Assembly: GCA_963576565.1 (NCBI GenBank)
Contig: OY755042.1
Span: 110,847,314-110,911,313 of the forward strand
Source of the DNA: Aspidapion aeneum
Lineage: Eukaryota; Arthropoda; Insecta; Coleoptera; Brentidae
Length of the DNA: 64,000 nucleotides
Direction: 5' to 3'
In this document: positions 35,901 through 49,700 of the stretch, piece by piece
Numbering within the stretch: the stretch's first letter is position 1
Layout of the letters: each line of letters starts with the position of its first letter
Notes under the pieces: generated by a model
The model's input: only the letters and a program-made list of their open reading frames with translations
Database searches by the model: none
Told to the model about the DNA's origin: nothing
Position numbers and translations under genes: made by a program

Positions 35901-38900
35901 GATCAAAAATTCGTAATTCTCATCCTCAAAAACCCCCTGACACCAATTTTGGTGGAAATCCGACAAACTAAAATTTTACCCCCTCTCCACCCTCCAATTT
36001 AGAGGTGAGGTAGGCAGTCAGTGATAACACATTATTGGATTGTTATCGGAACTATAACGGTATGCGAAATTTGAAGTCAATCGGATACGTGGAAGTCAGT
36101 TGAAAGTAATCAGAAAAACTTGACATTAAATCGTCCATTTTGAATCCGCCATATTGAATTTTTGTAATCTGATCAAAAATTCGTAATTCTCATCCTCAAG
36201 AACACTCAGATACCAATTTTGGTTGTAATCGGACAAACTAAAGTTTAACCCCCTCTCCACCCCCCACGTTAGGGGGTGGTAGGTACCCGATGAAACCATA
36301 TTATTGTATTGTCATCGGAACTAAGACGCTATGCGAAATTTGAAGTCAATCGGATGTTTGGAAGTTCTTCAAAAATGAGTTGCAAGATTTGATTACATAC
36401 ATACATACCCACATACATACATACATACCCACATACATACATACATACATACATACAGGTGAAGTTAAATAAAAGCTTGTAAAAAAAGTTGCGCTATTTT
36501 AAGCCCTCAGAGTAATAACATATAAAGAGAAGTAGTAGCCCCGGTTTCGGCGGTCATTCATTCATTTGTTGGTAAACAATGTAGCTTTTCCGCTGTTGCC
36601 GCCTCCTCTGCCTCTGTAAAATTTTATAAATAATAAGTAAGGTTCAACTTCTTACCTTACCAAAATATATAGTGCTTTGAGTTGGTTAGGCTATTCAAAC
36701 CGTGCGATAATTTGTCATGCGCTTATTAGCCCGCGTCGCGTCGTTTTATGCTGTGTATTTCTTATTACAATCTGATAACATAATTTATGAACAGCCCCTT
36801 TTCCCACAATTTTTTCAGGACGTGGCAACAGGCGTATGATATCATATTACGGATTTCGTATTAGCAGGGCCGGGTTTCGTTTTGAGCTACTTGGACTATA
36901 TCCCCAGGTAAAAAGGAATCGTTTTTCCTATTGTAGAGGAGTGAGTGAGTGGCAATTTCGACGTTTTTTGAAATTTCGTAACTACTTTACTACTTTATAA
37001 AAGTCCATGAAACTTGGAGGGTTGTTAACTCTATGAAGGTCTACGACTGTGCAAAGTATGAGATTCGTAGCTCTTTCCGAAGTAGAGTTTTAGATAGGTC
37101 AAATATGGACTGAAATGTTTCAAGAAAAGATGGTACGGCAGCGCGAACTTGGCGAGGCACTGCCGTGCCCTCAGGTAAAGACAATGGAAGTCCAAAGTTT
37201 TATTTCTACTCAATCATTGTCTACGAGTTTCAAACAAAAGATTATTTTTTCACTTATATAATGGCAACAAGTTTAATTAGGTGGGTCCTCAAGTCGTGAA
37301 CGGTTAGCCCAGATATTCCTAAGCTCTAAGGTCGACACTGACAGTAACATGTGTTTGTATTAAATGCAGTGTTGTCTTGGCCGGCGGACTCGGCATATTG
37401 AATTTTTGGTGTTTTTTTCTGTGTGCTGAGTTTTATTTTTGTAAAAAAGAACTTAGTTGGACGTAAAAATATGTTTCTGAAAATATTGTGAAAATTCAGC
37501 CCAGTGTGGTTTTTTCGAGATGATTCCAGTGACGCAGCTATGTTGCCATCGCCGGGGATTCTGCAAATTCTAAGTTTTCAGGAATGACCGCCACGAATAG
37601 GGAAAATTTACACGGGGCCGCGGTTGACTTCTTCTCTTTATATTATTATTACTCTAAGTCTAAGCCCAATCAGGTGCAAGGGTTACTAAAATATCGAGCA
37701 AAACTAAAAATTGTGTTTTTTAAAAATTGGAATATCGCCGCCATCTTGCAAACAAATTTAATGAAATTTGGTAGTTTTGTATAAGCAATCGAATGACAAC
37801 GTTAACAAATTTTTTTCTAGGCCTTCTAGTTTTTTTGAAACCATTCTCTTATTTAAGGTTGGTGGGCCCGGAATGGTTTATGGAACTAAGTCCCAAACAA
37901 CTGGAGGCCATCGATGACCTTGATTGTGCAATTGAAAAAGACATAGACCAAGGCTTGGTAGTTAATACTCTTAAAATTATGGCCACTCTAGGGCTCGTTT
38001 TGCGGCCTAATCAACGTCATATTGAGATTGCCCTGAGGCATTGTTGCAGGCAAGTAGGTGAACGTGGGGCAGGTTGAAACAAAAAAGACATTTTAGCTCA
38101 CACATATACTATACTATAGTAGTGTGAGCTATGGTGATCCTAATTTTTTCGAGAAAACAAAAGTTGCTCCGACTTCAAAAATTTTTATATATCTTTGCGT
38201 TTCAGATGATTTTGAAACTTTTTTGTTGCGCCGTCTGTCTGTCTGTCTGTCTGTCTGTCTGTATGTCTGTAACGACCAACGCGCATAACTTTTAAGAAAT
38301 TTGGTACTTAGGCTGGGTCTTGGTTCGAGATGGTCCCATTTAAAAATGAACAAAATCCACCGAACACAAACCAAATAAAAGGGTGGGGGTAGATTTCAAA
38401 AATTAGAATTTATGTGAAAATATGGCGTGTGTGATATCAAACGAAAGGTAATTGAGTCTGGAGTTAAACAAAATACATTTTAATTTATTTAAAAAAAGGA
38501 TGGGGGTATATTTCAAAAATTCGAGTTTAAGTGAAAATATGGCGTGTGTGATATCAAACGAAAGGTAATTGAGTCCGGAGTTTAACAAAATACATTTTAG
38601 TTTTTGCTTTTTTTAAGGGTGATTTAAGATTTAAAAAATTTGAGTTGAAGTCAAAACATGGCTTGTGTGATATCAAACAAAAGGTAATTTAGTCTGGGGT
38701 TGAATAAAATATATTTCAGTTTTTAGTTATATTAGCTCACACGTAAACTATAACTATAGTACCTAGTGTGAGCTTAGGGGCCCATATATTGGCAGAGTAT
38801 TTTTATACTGATCATTACCTAGACAATTAAAGTGCCTGAAATTTTTTCCTATTACGCAGACATTTAATGCGCTAAACACCATATAAAAAAAATTGAAAGA

Positions 38901-40662
38901 CAAATGATATATCGGCCATTTCAAGCGATTTGGATTTTTCTTATAAAATACAAAAGTGCATTAAAATATATTTTTAATGCACTTAATGGTAAAACCAATA
39001 TAAATCTTATCTACGTTTCAAGCCAAAAAATTCAGGAGAACAAAAACATGTTAACCTCTCGATGGGAAAGCGTCCTGCCCATTGCAGGGCTCCAATCATG
39101 CCACTTTTTTAGGCCTGTGTCCGAAAAAATTTTGGAAATTGGTCACACCCATCAATACAATATAAGAAAGATATCTATAACAAAACATTAATCATTAATT
39201 TAATGTTAAAATTAGTTCGTCGTTATTGTTCCCTTTAATTTAGTTGATGTTGTTATTTATACTAAAATAAATTATAAAAAAATATTCCATAATTCTTAAG
39301 GTTTTTTTGTTCCGTCCACAACTGTCCCGTCCACAACCAATAAATATAATTTTTTCGTCACGAATTCTTATAGAAAATTTATTTCTTAATCAATTAGTGT
39401 GATTTACTAGTATTTTGTTATAAACTAAAAACTATATCTTTTTTCTTAAAACAACCATTTCAGAAATTTTTGTTGTTTTTATGTTAACTAAAATGATACG
39501 GATTTTTCCTGTCCCGTCCAAAACCGTCATTTATTGATATTATCTCTACTATAAAAACATGTTGCTTGCATTTATATTTTCCAAAATATTGTCTAATTAA
39601 TGAAGAATATATTTGTTAATTTTGGTGTTAAAATATTACATAACAAATTGGCTACAATTTTTTTTGGATGTCCTATTTTGTGATTTGCACATGCTTGAAA
39701 TGGCCGATATGTAATATAAAGCAAGTAAAATAGTAAGCTAATGACTAATTAGCGCAGTGCCTCGTTTTGGGAATCAATACCAATAAAAAAATTACAGGAA
39801 GTGCGGGCCACTGTATGTACCCCTCTACTCCCTTCCCGCCCATCACGGTTTTGATGACGCGGTGCCACTTTAATACAACATCAAGTATAGATAGATAGAT
39901 TGGAACAGCTCAGCTGCTTTCCAAAATATGAATCACACTTTAAAAATTGTTTATGTAGAACAGAAAATTAGAACTGTTTCAACGTGCCCCGTGTTTTAAA
40001 CTTACCCTAAAGAAATATAGGGTTTTCCTTTGTACTATTTAATCATTGGTTTTTCGTAGCTTGGAGCTTTAAGAAATACTCTGCCAATCTATGGGCACCT
40101 AAGCTCACACTGGAAACTAAAGTTATAGTGTATCTACGTGAAAGCTAATATAACTAAAAACTAAAGTATATTTTACTCCAGACTCAATTACCTTTCGTTT
40201 GATACCACACAAGCCATGTTTTGACTTAAACTCTAATTTTTCAAATCTACCCCCACCCTTTTTTAAAAAATTAAAATGTATTTTGTTTAACTCCAGACTC
40301 AATTACCTTTCGTTTGATATCACACACGCTATATTTCCACTTAAACACTAATTTTTGAAATTTACCCCCACCCTTTTTTTTAATTTAAACTAAAATGTAT
40401 TTTGTTTAGCTCCAGACTCAATTACCTTTCGTATGATATCACACACGCTATATTTTTACATAAACTCTAATTTTTGAAATCCACCCCCACCCTTTTATTT
40501 GGCTTGTGTTCGGTGGATTTTGTTCATTTTTAAATGGGACCATCTCGACACAAAACCCAGCCTGGGTACCAAATTTCATTAAAATCGGGCAAGCCGTTTT
40601 TGAGTTATGCGCGTTGGTCGTTACAGACAGACATACAGACACACAGACAGACAGACAGACAT

Positions 40663-40712
<50 letters not shown>

Positions 40713-43700
40713 GGCGCAACAAAAAAGTTTCAAAATCATCTGAAACGCAAAGATATATAAAAATTTTTGAAATCGGAGCAACTTTTTTTTTCTCGAAAAA
40801 ATTAGGATCACCATAGCTCACACTACTATAGTATCGTATATGTGTGAACTAAAAAAAGAAACCTCTGTGTAAGGATTATTGAGTAGGTGGTAGTAAGTAT
40901 TATAACTTAAAATGTTCAACTTTTAGGTGTCCAGTAGAATTTCTCCTAGTCCTTTATCACATTCTGGATCCTAACAGAGAGATGTACTCTTTAAATGACA
41001 GACTAATTTTGTCAGCAGTTGCTCACTTGGCCATCACAATTACTCTAAAGGAGCTGCACATCAGGATTCCATCCCCTCCTTACGAAACTGATTCCAATAT
41101 TGCAAAAAAGCCTATAAAGAAGACAAAACAAAGGTATAATAAGTAAGCTGAGTGCAGTTATGTTATCTAATTTGGCTGTTTCTTCAGTCTCTTCTTCTTC
41201 TACATGTGCCTTTATTTTATATACAGGTTGTTCGGCACATGAACCGTCAAAATTTTTCGGGATATTGTTGGGGTCATTTGCAACCTTTTCAACCTTGGAA
41301 CTTGGGTCCCAAGAGTCACGGCTAAAAAGATATGAATTAAAAAACATTTTTTCTCAAATTATCCAAAAGCCCACCTTTAAACCCTCGTAAGCTTTTTATT
41401 AATGTCTGGAAAAACACCATTTTTTTTTATAATTCTGTAATCTTATGCTTCTTCAACTAATTAAATAGATTTGTTAAAATTGATGTACGAAAGGGACATA
41501 CGAGGTTTTTTATTGAAGAACATTAGTGGTTTTGTGAAGGAAAATCAACTTTAAAATTAAAAATCAAAAAAAGTATCGACAATTGAGAACTTCATTTTCT
41601 TTTAAAAACTTCTTTACTTGATTACCTTTCTAACGGTATGCTACACATTGATAAAAAAAACATTTCTGCTGTAAAATACGGATATTCCGTCAGAAGGGCG
41701 AGACTCGTTCGGAATTGGTAAGAAAAACAATTTGATGTTTATGATCGTTTACCTACTTAAACCATGGGCGCACCCAGGGGGGGGGCCCGGGTCCCGGGGC
41801 CCCCTAAGCCTATAATTTTTGTATATATTTTCCACATATTTCATGAATAAACACAAAAAATAGCATGAAATACGACATTATGAGGCCTCGAGCCCCCCCC
41901 CCCCCAAGACATATTCCTGGGTGCGTTACTGCTTAAACAAAAGTTAAACTTTTAACAATAATGTATTGTGTTCTTTATTTATAAATTTTGTTCAAAACGA
42001 TCATAAACATCAAATTGTTTTTCTTATCAAGTCCGAACGATTATTGCACGTCTCACGGAATATCCGTATTTTAAAGCAGAATTGTTTTTTTTTAATCAAT
42101 GTGTAGCATACCGTTAGAAAGGTAATCAACCAGAGAAGTTTTTAAAAAAAAATTAAGTTCTCAAGTGTCGATACTTTTTTTAATTTTAAATTTTGAAATT
42201 GAATTTCTTTCACAAAATCATTAATGTTCTTCAATAAAAAACCTCGTATGTCCCTTTGGTACATAAATTTTAACAAATCAATTAATTAGTTGAAGTAGCA
42301 TAAGATTACAGAATTATAAAAAAAAATGGTGCTTTTCCAGACATTAATAAAAAGCTTACGAGGGTTTAAAGGTGGGATTTTGGGTAATTTAAGAAAAAAA
42401 ATTAAAAAATTCATATCTCTTTAGCCGTGACTCTAAGGACCCAAGTTCCAAGGTTGAACAGGTAGCAAATGACACCAACAATATCCCAAAAAATTTTGAC
42501 GGTTCATGTATATATATCGGTTTCACAAAGTTCCACGTCTTCCGATACCCAATCTCCACTCGTTTCTGTTTGCCCATAATTCATCATCTAGGCCTCTTAT
42601 TCTTATTTCACTGTCTGTTCTTTCTCTCCAGCTTTTCCTTGGCCGTCCTCGATTTCTTCGGCCAGTTGGTTTTCATTGTAGTATTTGTTTAGGTAGTCTT
42701 TCGTCATTCATTCTTTGTACATGTCCGTACCACACCAGTTATTTTGTTCTTATATCATCCACTAAAGTACGTTCACCCACTGTCATAATTTATTTTATTC
42801 TTTGATTTGTAACTCTTTCTCTTTTTGATTTACCTGCTGCTCTTCTCCAATAGTCCATCTCCGTAGCGGAAAGCATTTTTTTTGTTCTATCCTTGATTAT
42901 TTTATCATCCACCTTATTTTTTGGGTTCCCTTATTTATTATAGATTTAAATCTCCGTATCTCCAGCCTCAAACCTTTTATCCCCATCCTCCAAAATTTTC
43001 CGGAATCTATGAAAACAAACACATTCAATATCCAGAAAGTCCTTACTTTGCTTACTTACCATTTTTGGAAATGGAACGAAAGGAATTTAAAAGGGATGTT
43101 AAAGATTTCAGGAATGATATGGATGCTGATGACAAGGAAAGGTGGAAAGAATATGATGCAGTTCACAATTTTTATGATATTTTACCAGGTAAGCGATCAC
43201 CGATTTTGTGATGAAATGTACATTTATAAAAATTTCTTAAAATTTTGAAATATATTTTTTTGTTATTTTTGAAAATATAAATCATAACAAAAACATTTCA
43301 TGTAAAAAAAAGCCAAGTACGCGAAATTGTGAAATTTTGAAATTTGTATTGGAAAACTTGGCTTTACTTTTATCTCAATTCTTTTTACGGAATGCCAATT
43401 TCGCGTACTTGGCTTTTTTTTACATGAAATGTTTTTGTTATGATTTCACTTCTTTTTTAAAGGAATTGGATAATACTTAATTTTTAAAGTAGTAAAATAT
43501 GCGGAATATTGTTCTTTTGCAATGCCTTACTTAAATTTTTGAGATTTTTTAATTTTTTTCCATGGTTTTATCGTAGTTCCTATCAGCCTTTCAAAGCTCA
43601 GCTCTCTAGCGTTTCTGAAAGTGCACAATGTTACTTTTACATAACTTTACATGTGTAGGGGAGGGAAATAAATTAAAATTGTCGTGTTTGTTTTGTCCTA

Positions 43701-46700
43701 TAGTTTTATCATAGTTCCTATCAGTCTTCCAATGCTCAGCTCTCTAGCGTTTCTGGAAGTGGGTAATGTTACTTTTACATAACTTTACATTTATAGGGGA
43801 GGAGAGTAAATGAAAATATTGGACTTTTTAAATTTTTTCACATGGTTTTATCATAATTTCTATCAGCATTCCAATGCTCAGCTCTCTAGCATTTCTGGAA
43901 GTGGGCAATGTTAGTTTTATATAAATTTACATTTATAGGAGAGGGAAGTAAATTAAAATGTTGGTGTTTTTTAATTTTTTCATATAGTTTTATTATATTG
44001 TCTTTCAGTCTTAAAAAGTTCAGCTCTCTAGCGTTTCTGGAAGTGGGCAGTGTTACTTTAACATAACTTTACATTAATAGGGGAAGAAAGTAAATTAGAA
44101 TTTTGGGGTGTTTTAATTTTTTTCTATAATTTTATCATAGTTACTATCGGTCTTCCAAAGCTCAGCTCTCTGGTATGTCTGGAAGTAGGCAATGTTACTT
44201 TTACTTAACTTTACATTTATAGGAAGGGAAGTAAATTAGAATTTTGGGGTGTTTTAATTTTTTCCTATAGTTTTATCATAGTTCCTATCAGTCTGCCAAA
44301 GCTCAACTCTCTAGCATTTCTAGAAGTGGGCGATGCTAATTTTACATAACTCTAAATATATAGGGGAGGGGAGTAAATTAAAATTTTGGGGTTTTTTGAT
44401 TTTTCCAGGGGTTTGGTCATAATTTCTATCAGTCTGCCAAATTTCAGCTTTGTAGCATGTCTGGAAGTACAGTAGAATATTGATGATCTATACATGAGTG
44501 AGTGAGTCAGTAAATGAGTGGCAATTTCGACGTTTTTTGAAATTTCGTAACTACTTTACTACTTCATGGAATTCTATGAAACTTGGAGGGGTTGTTAACT
44601 CCATGGAGATCTACGACTGTGCAAAGTTTGAGATTCGTAGCTCATTCCGATGTAGAGTTTTAGGTAGGTCAAATATTGGCTGAAATGTTTCCAGAAAAGA
44701 TGGTTACGGCGCGCGATCTTGGCTTGAATATTTGAATTTAAAAATTTTGAGATTTTGTAAAACTTTGAATTTTTGAAAACAATAAAAAAAATTCTAATTT
44801 GGAAAAAAAACATAGTGATTGTATAAAATTTATTTTAATTTTTAGAATATTTTAAATTTCAATTTTTAAGTAAGTTTAATTTTTTCAAAGGGTCATTAAT
44901 TTTTTTTTTTTTAAAGGTGCCATAGATACCCTAAGACTACTTCCAGCGAGCAAGCCACAAATCTGTCTAAACATGCTAAATGAAATAACCCAAAAAAGAG
45001 TTCCTAGTACTCATTTGTGTGACGTTGGATGTTCGGATGATGAAGACCTTTGTTGCAATTGTTTGATGATAAATGAGAAAAAACGAGCCAATAGTCTGGG
45101 TAATATAATTTTGTAAATTTAAACATTGTTACGGGTTCACAATCTCAATCTTACACAATCTCAATCATTTGTGAGGAAAAAATACTAGAATATCTAACCA
45201 AAATCTCTAAAAGTTAGTTTTTAAGAAATATTTTGATAGTTGCCATAATAAAAATAATGCCCTGTGTGTTTTTTTAGGCATATTTTAAGACTGCCATGTT
45301 GATTCCTGTTTAAATTTCAAAAGTTCTTTCTGCACACGTTTGAAGACTTTTTTCCAACATGATTTTACTAGTTTCGCCCTCCCTCTCTTCTCCCCTCCCT
45401 TCTTATTACTAATAGTTGTAGCTACACAAATATAGAGCGATTTCAAAAATTGTTTCTGCACACCTTTTAAGACTTTTTTTCCAACATCATTTTACTAAAA
45501 CTTTAAACTATGGCTACGATACATGGATGACACATTTATTATATGGCCGGAAAATGAAGACGAACTACAGAATTTTCTACACCATTTAAACGGTATTCGA
45601 CCAACAATCAAGTGCACCATGGAAATTGAAAAATTCGATTCGGCCTTACCTTTTTTGGATGTTCTTCAAACGTTCAGACAGAAACATTCAAACCACTGTA
45701 TATAGGAAACCTACACACACGGGACAGTACCTAAATTTTAAGTCTAATCATTCTGTTGCTACAAAACAAGGAGTTTTAAGAAGTTTGTATTTAAGAGCCA
45801 TAAATATTTGTAGTAATAATGAAGAATTAACCACAGAAATTAACATTAAAAAGGACTTACAACAGAATGGTTATTCCGAGAAATTAATAAACTCAACTAT
45901 ATTTAAAATTAAAAACAAACTAAATGTACCAAATTCTCAAAATAATAATCCGTTAGGTGTTATTAACATTCCATATGTTCAAGGGATTTCAGAAAACATA
46001 AGACGAATAGCTAAACACTATAATATGAAAACAGTATTTTCTTCGGGAAATACGATAAGAAGTTTTGTAACTAAAACAAAACCAGACAATCCCTCAAATA
46101 ATAAGGAATGTATTTACCAAATCCCGTGTGAGTGTGGTAAATCATATGTAGGTGAAACGAAACGCCCTCTTCAGGTTAGAGTAAATAAACATCTAAAAAG
46201 TACCCAATTAGGGGATATTGAAAAATCCGGTTTAGCAGATCATGCATGGTCAAATGATCACAGGATTCAGTGGTCAGAAGCTAAAGTTTTACATAAGGAG
46301 TCGCATTGGCGAAAACGAAAGTTTATTGAAGCTGCATTTATAATGCAGAATAAAGTAGTTTTCAGCCAACCAAGCACGGACATACCAAACATATGGAAAC
46401 CACTCCTTAAGGAAAACAGGCGTCTTAGGATTAAAAAAAGGGGGCGGGCCGTCACACCTGACTGCACACCAAGTAGTATAAGTAGTAGCCTAAAGACTAG
46501 ATTGTTTAGTTTACACTTGATAACGGTTAGAGATACTTACTATCGAAACGTCGTGTTTTAAAATAATTAAAGACAAGACAAAGTCCGAAATTTTATTTCT
46601 ATCATTTTACTATTTCCCCCTCCCTCTCTCCTCCACCTTTACGCAATTGAAGGTAACACTGTTCGCGTCCGTAGAAAATCTACACGTACTTTTTCGGTAA

Positions 46701-49700
46701 AGCTAAATGAATTGTAAATGCATAATGCTTTTCATAAGGCTGAATAAGATACCCCTGATTTATAAGTTGCCGTTCACGGTTGACGTTCACGGTTTACAGT
46801 TCGTAGACGGATTTTAACATTTATAGGATGCTGTCTTCCGTTCGCAACCGTTCGGTAATAATAACCTAAAAAAATTGTTTTTTTCATAGTTTTTTTGTTT
46901 AAAATGGAGCCTCTAACCTTTTCTGACTTAGCATTTGTCATAAACAAAAAAAAAAAATAGGAAAATACAAAAATAAACCAACTAAGTGTGACGTACGTGG
47001 CCGACTACGAATCTCTAACGGCGAAAGATAAAGATGAATTATCTCCAACTTTTGCGAACGGCAAAGCCGAACTTTGCCCAACTTTAATGAACGGCAACTT
47101 ATAAATCAGGAGTTAAACCTAAAAGTTGGAAATAAAAAAAAATTAAATAAAAAAGGCACCCGCTAAATTTACTTGTAACTACTAGTCCCAGTTGGGTACA
47201 AAATTACCCAATAACTTGATTCATAAAAAAACAAAACTGTATGATTTCGTAAGTGCGCTTTGGGCATCAAAACTAAAAGTTAAAGCATGTCGTACATTAT
47301 AGGTATACCTATCAATTTTGTACTCAACTGCGACTACTACTTACAACTGAATTTAGCAGTTGGGTGTTTTTTTTATAAAAAAAATTTTTTCTATAATCAA
47401 GCATAAATTACTTATTTGAAAGCAAAAGGTGACTATTTAAAAAAACTAATAACATTTTAGCCAGGAGAAAATTTTGTAATGAAGATTCAACGCAATCTTC
47501 CGAAGAAAAATTTCCCTGTGATGAATGTGTGGAGCGCGAGCGGCTTAAGAACAGTGTTCAAGTCATCGGTGGGTACGTCAAAATGACTTGCCATTGCGAT
47601 CCTGTCCCATTTATCCAGGGGACTGGTTTGTCCTACATTTGTGACTGTCTTACAGTTCATAAAAATCGAGTTGCTCTTTCTAGAACAAAGCAGTTCTTGA
47701 TTGAATCTGGAACAAAGTATGTTATTTCAGAGGTTAGTATTATCAGTTTACTCACTTTTTAATTATGAACTTACTTATGTTGCAACTTTATTGACAGTAG
47801 CGCACCCAGGAATATGTCTTGGGGGGGCCCGAGGCCTTATGATGTCGTATTTCATGCTATTTTTTATGTTTATTCACGAAATATGTGGAAAAAATATACA
47901 AAAATCTTAGGCTTATGGGGGGCCCCGGCCCCGCCCCCCCCCTGGGTGCGCCCATGTTATTGATGTAATACATTTTTGCGAATATTTGAGCATTTCAGCA
48001 TATATTCTCAAGGTCCGCAAGCTTTTCCGGATTTAAGCTTTTTAATACTATTCTTTATCATTTCTTTTTCGATGATAACTTCCTCTCCATGTACTTCCAT
48101 GTGTCTCCTCGGAGAGGCTGACAGATATTCGGGTCTCGTTTCCTGCAGCAGTCCGTTGTAGTGTTCTGTCCATTGTTCTGGTTTGATTATCTGGATGTTT
48201 ACTTTTTCTTTTGTTGGGTTTTTTACTGTAGAAATGAATTTCCATACTTCAGAACTCTGCCTACCTCCTACGTGTGTATTTATATCGCGGCATTTGCGCT
48301 CGAACATTTCATTTTTTCTGTGCGTCTTAAACTTTTTAGCTGTCTTTTGGTTTCCCTGTAGATTTCTAGGTCTCTTTGCTCTTTAGTACTGAGGCATTTG
48401 AAGTATGTGAGTTTTTGCTCTTTAACCATTTCCTGTATTTCCTCCGTCCACCACATCTTATTGTTATTTCTATTATCTTGGTATCCAACAGCTTCGTTGC
48501 TTGCTTCCTTCAAGCTTTTTAATATGTTTGTAAATACCTCTTAAAATGAGTGTTCTGTATTTATTAATTTTTCATCTAATCGGTTCTGATACAATCTTTG
48601 CGTGCTCTCGATTTCTAGACTTCTAAAGTTGTATTTTTGATTGTCTTCGATGCATTCTAGGTTTTCATGTGCTCCATTACTTTCGTCCCGATTTGTTTTT
48701 CTTAAAGGGATAATATTTTTGCTTTTACCAGTTGGGGGTCAGATCCACATCATACCACTTTAATTGTTAAGATTTCTTGTTGACTGAATATCCTTATGTT
48801 TAAAAAAACCATTATTTATTTTTAGGTTGAGGGTTTCACACAATTGCATCAGTCTCAACCCATTATCATTTGTTACTTCCTCTCCAAATAGTGCTCTGAG
48901 TTTGTCTACCAGCTCGGCTATTAAAATTGCCAAGCATAATTATTTCTCTGGTATTACCGATTTTGGTGATAGTCTCATCAAGTTGGTCAAAGAACATTTG
49001 TTTTGTATCTACTCTTGCGTCATCTGATCGTGCACAGGCTGCTTTATGTCCAAGCATGTTCATGTTAACTCGAAGTATGTTTTCACTAATGCAATCGTAG
49101 TCCGTTATCTTATTTTTTAGGTTTTTCTTTATTAATAAGGATACCCCTCTGGCTGCTCTACTTTCTTTTGGGACTCCAGTGAATATGTGGACAAAATTAC
49201 CAACACTATTCGTACCTGTTCCTTTCTTTTTTGTCTGTATGAGTGCAATAATATCGATCTTACAATTCTGCACGGTTGCAATAATGTCCAACGTTTGGTT
49301 TACTCCCTGTACGTCCCATGTGTTCCATTCATAGTCCTTTGTCTTTGCTTTTTTCGTCGTTAGAGAACCAGTCTAATGCCTCAACCCCCTACTTGGAGGG
49401 CCAGGATTTTTAATCAAGGTTTTTCTCTTCTTTAACAATGAATACACAAGTGTATTCATTGCCTTTAACGAGTCAACGCCATACTGCGTGGCAATAGCTG
49501 TCGTCTTTTATACTATCCCTAAAAGAAAGTGTTGCCACCTACGCTAAAATTACCGTATCAAGGTCAATTTTCTCCGCCTTTCATACCGATGTGGTTTTCT
49601 CCCGTATCCCTTGGAAAGAGACTCTAAACAGGTGCTAACTCTCTGGGTCGGAGAGTGCCTGGAATCTACGGAGGGCAAGGGTTGATTCATTTCCCCTAAT

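Noticed and set aside
36391..36461. Evenly spaced repeats suggesting a CRISPR-like array
   Set aside because: It is a simple CATA microsatellite in a eukaryotic intron, without spacers.
38904..39191. 95-codon frame in intron 4
   Set aside because: No recognisable motif, no splice-phase fit with exons 4 and 5, and it lies in a probable foldback.
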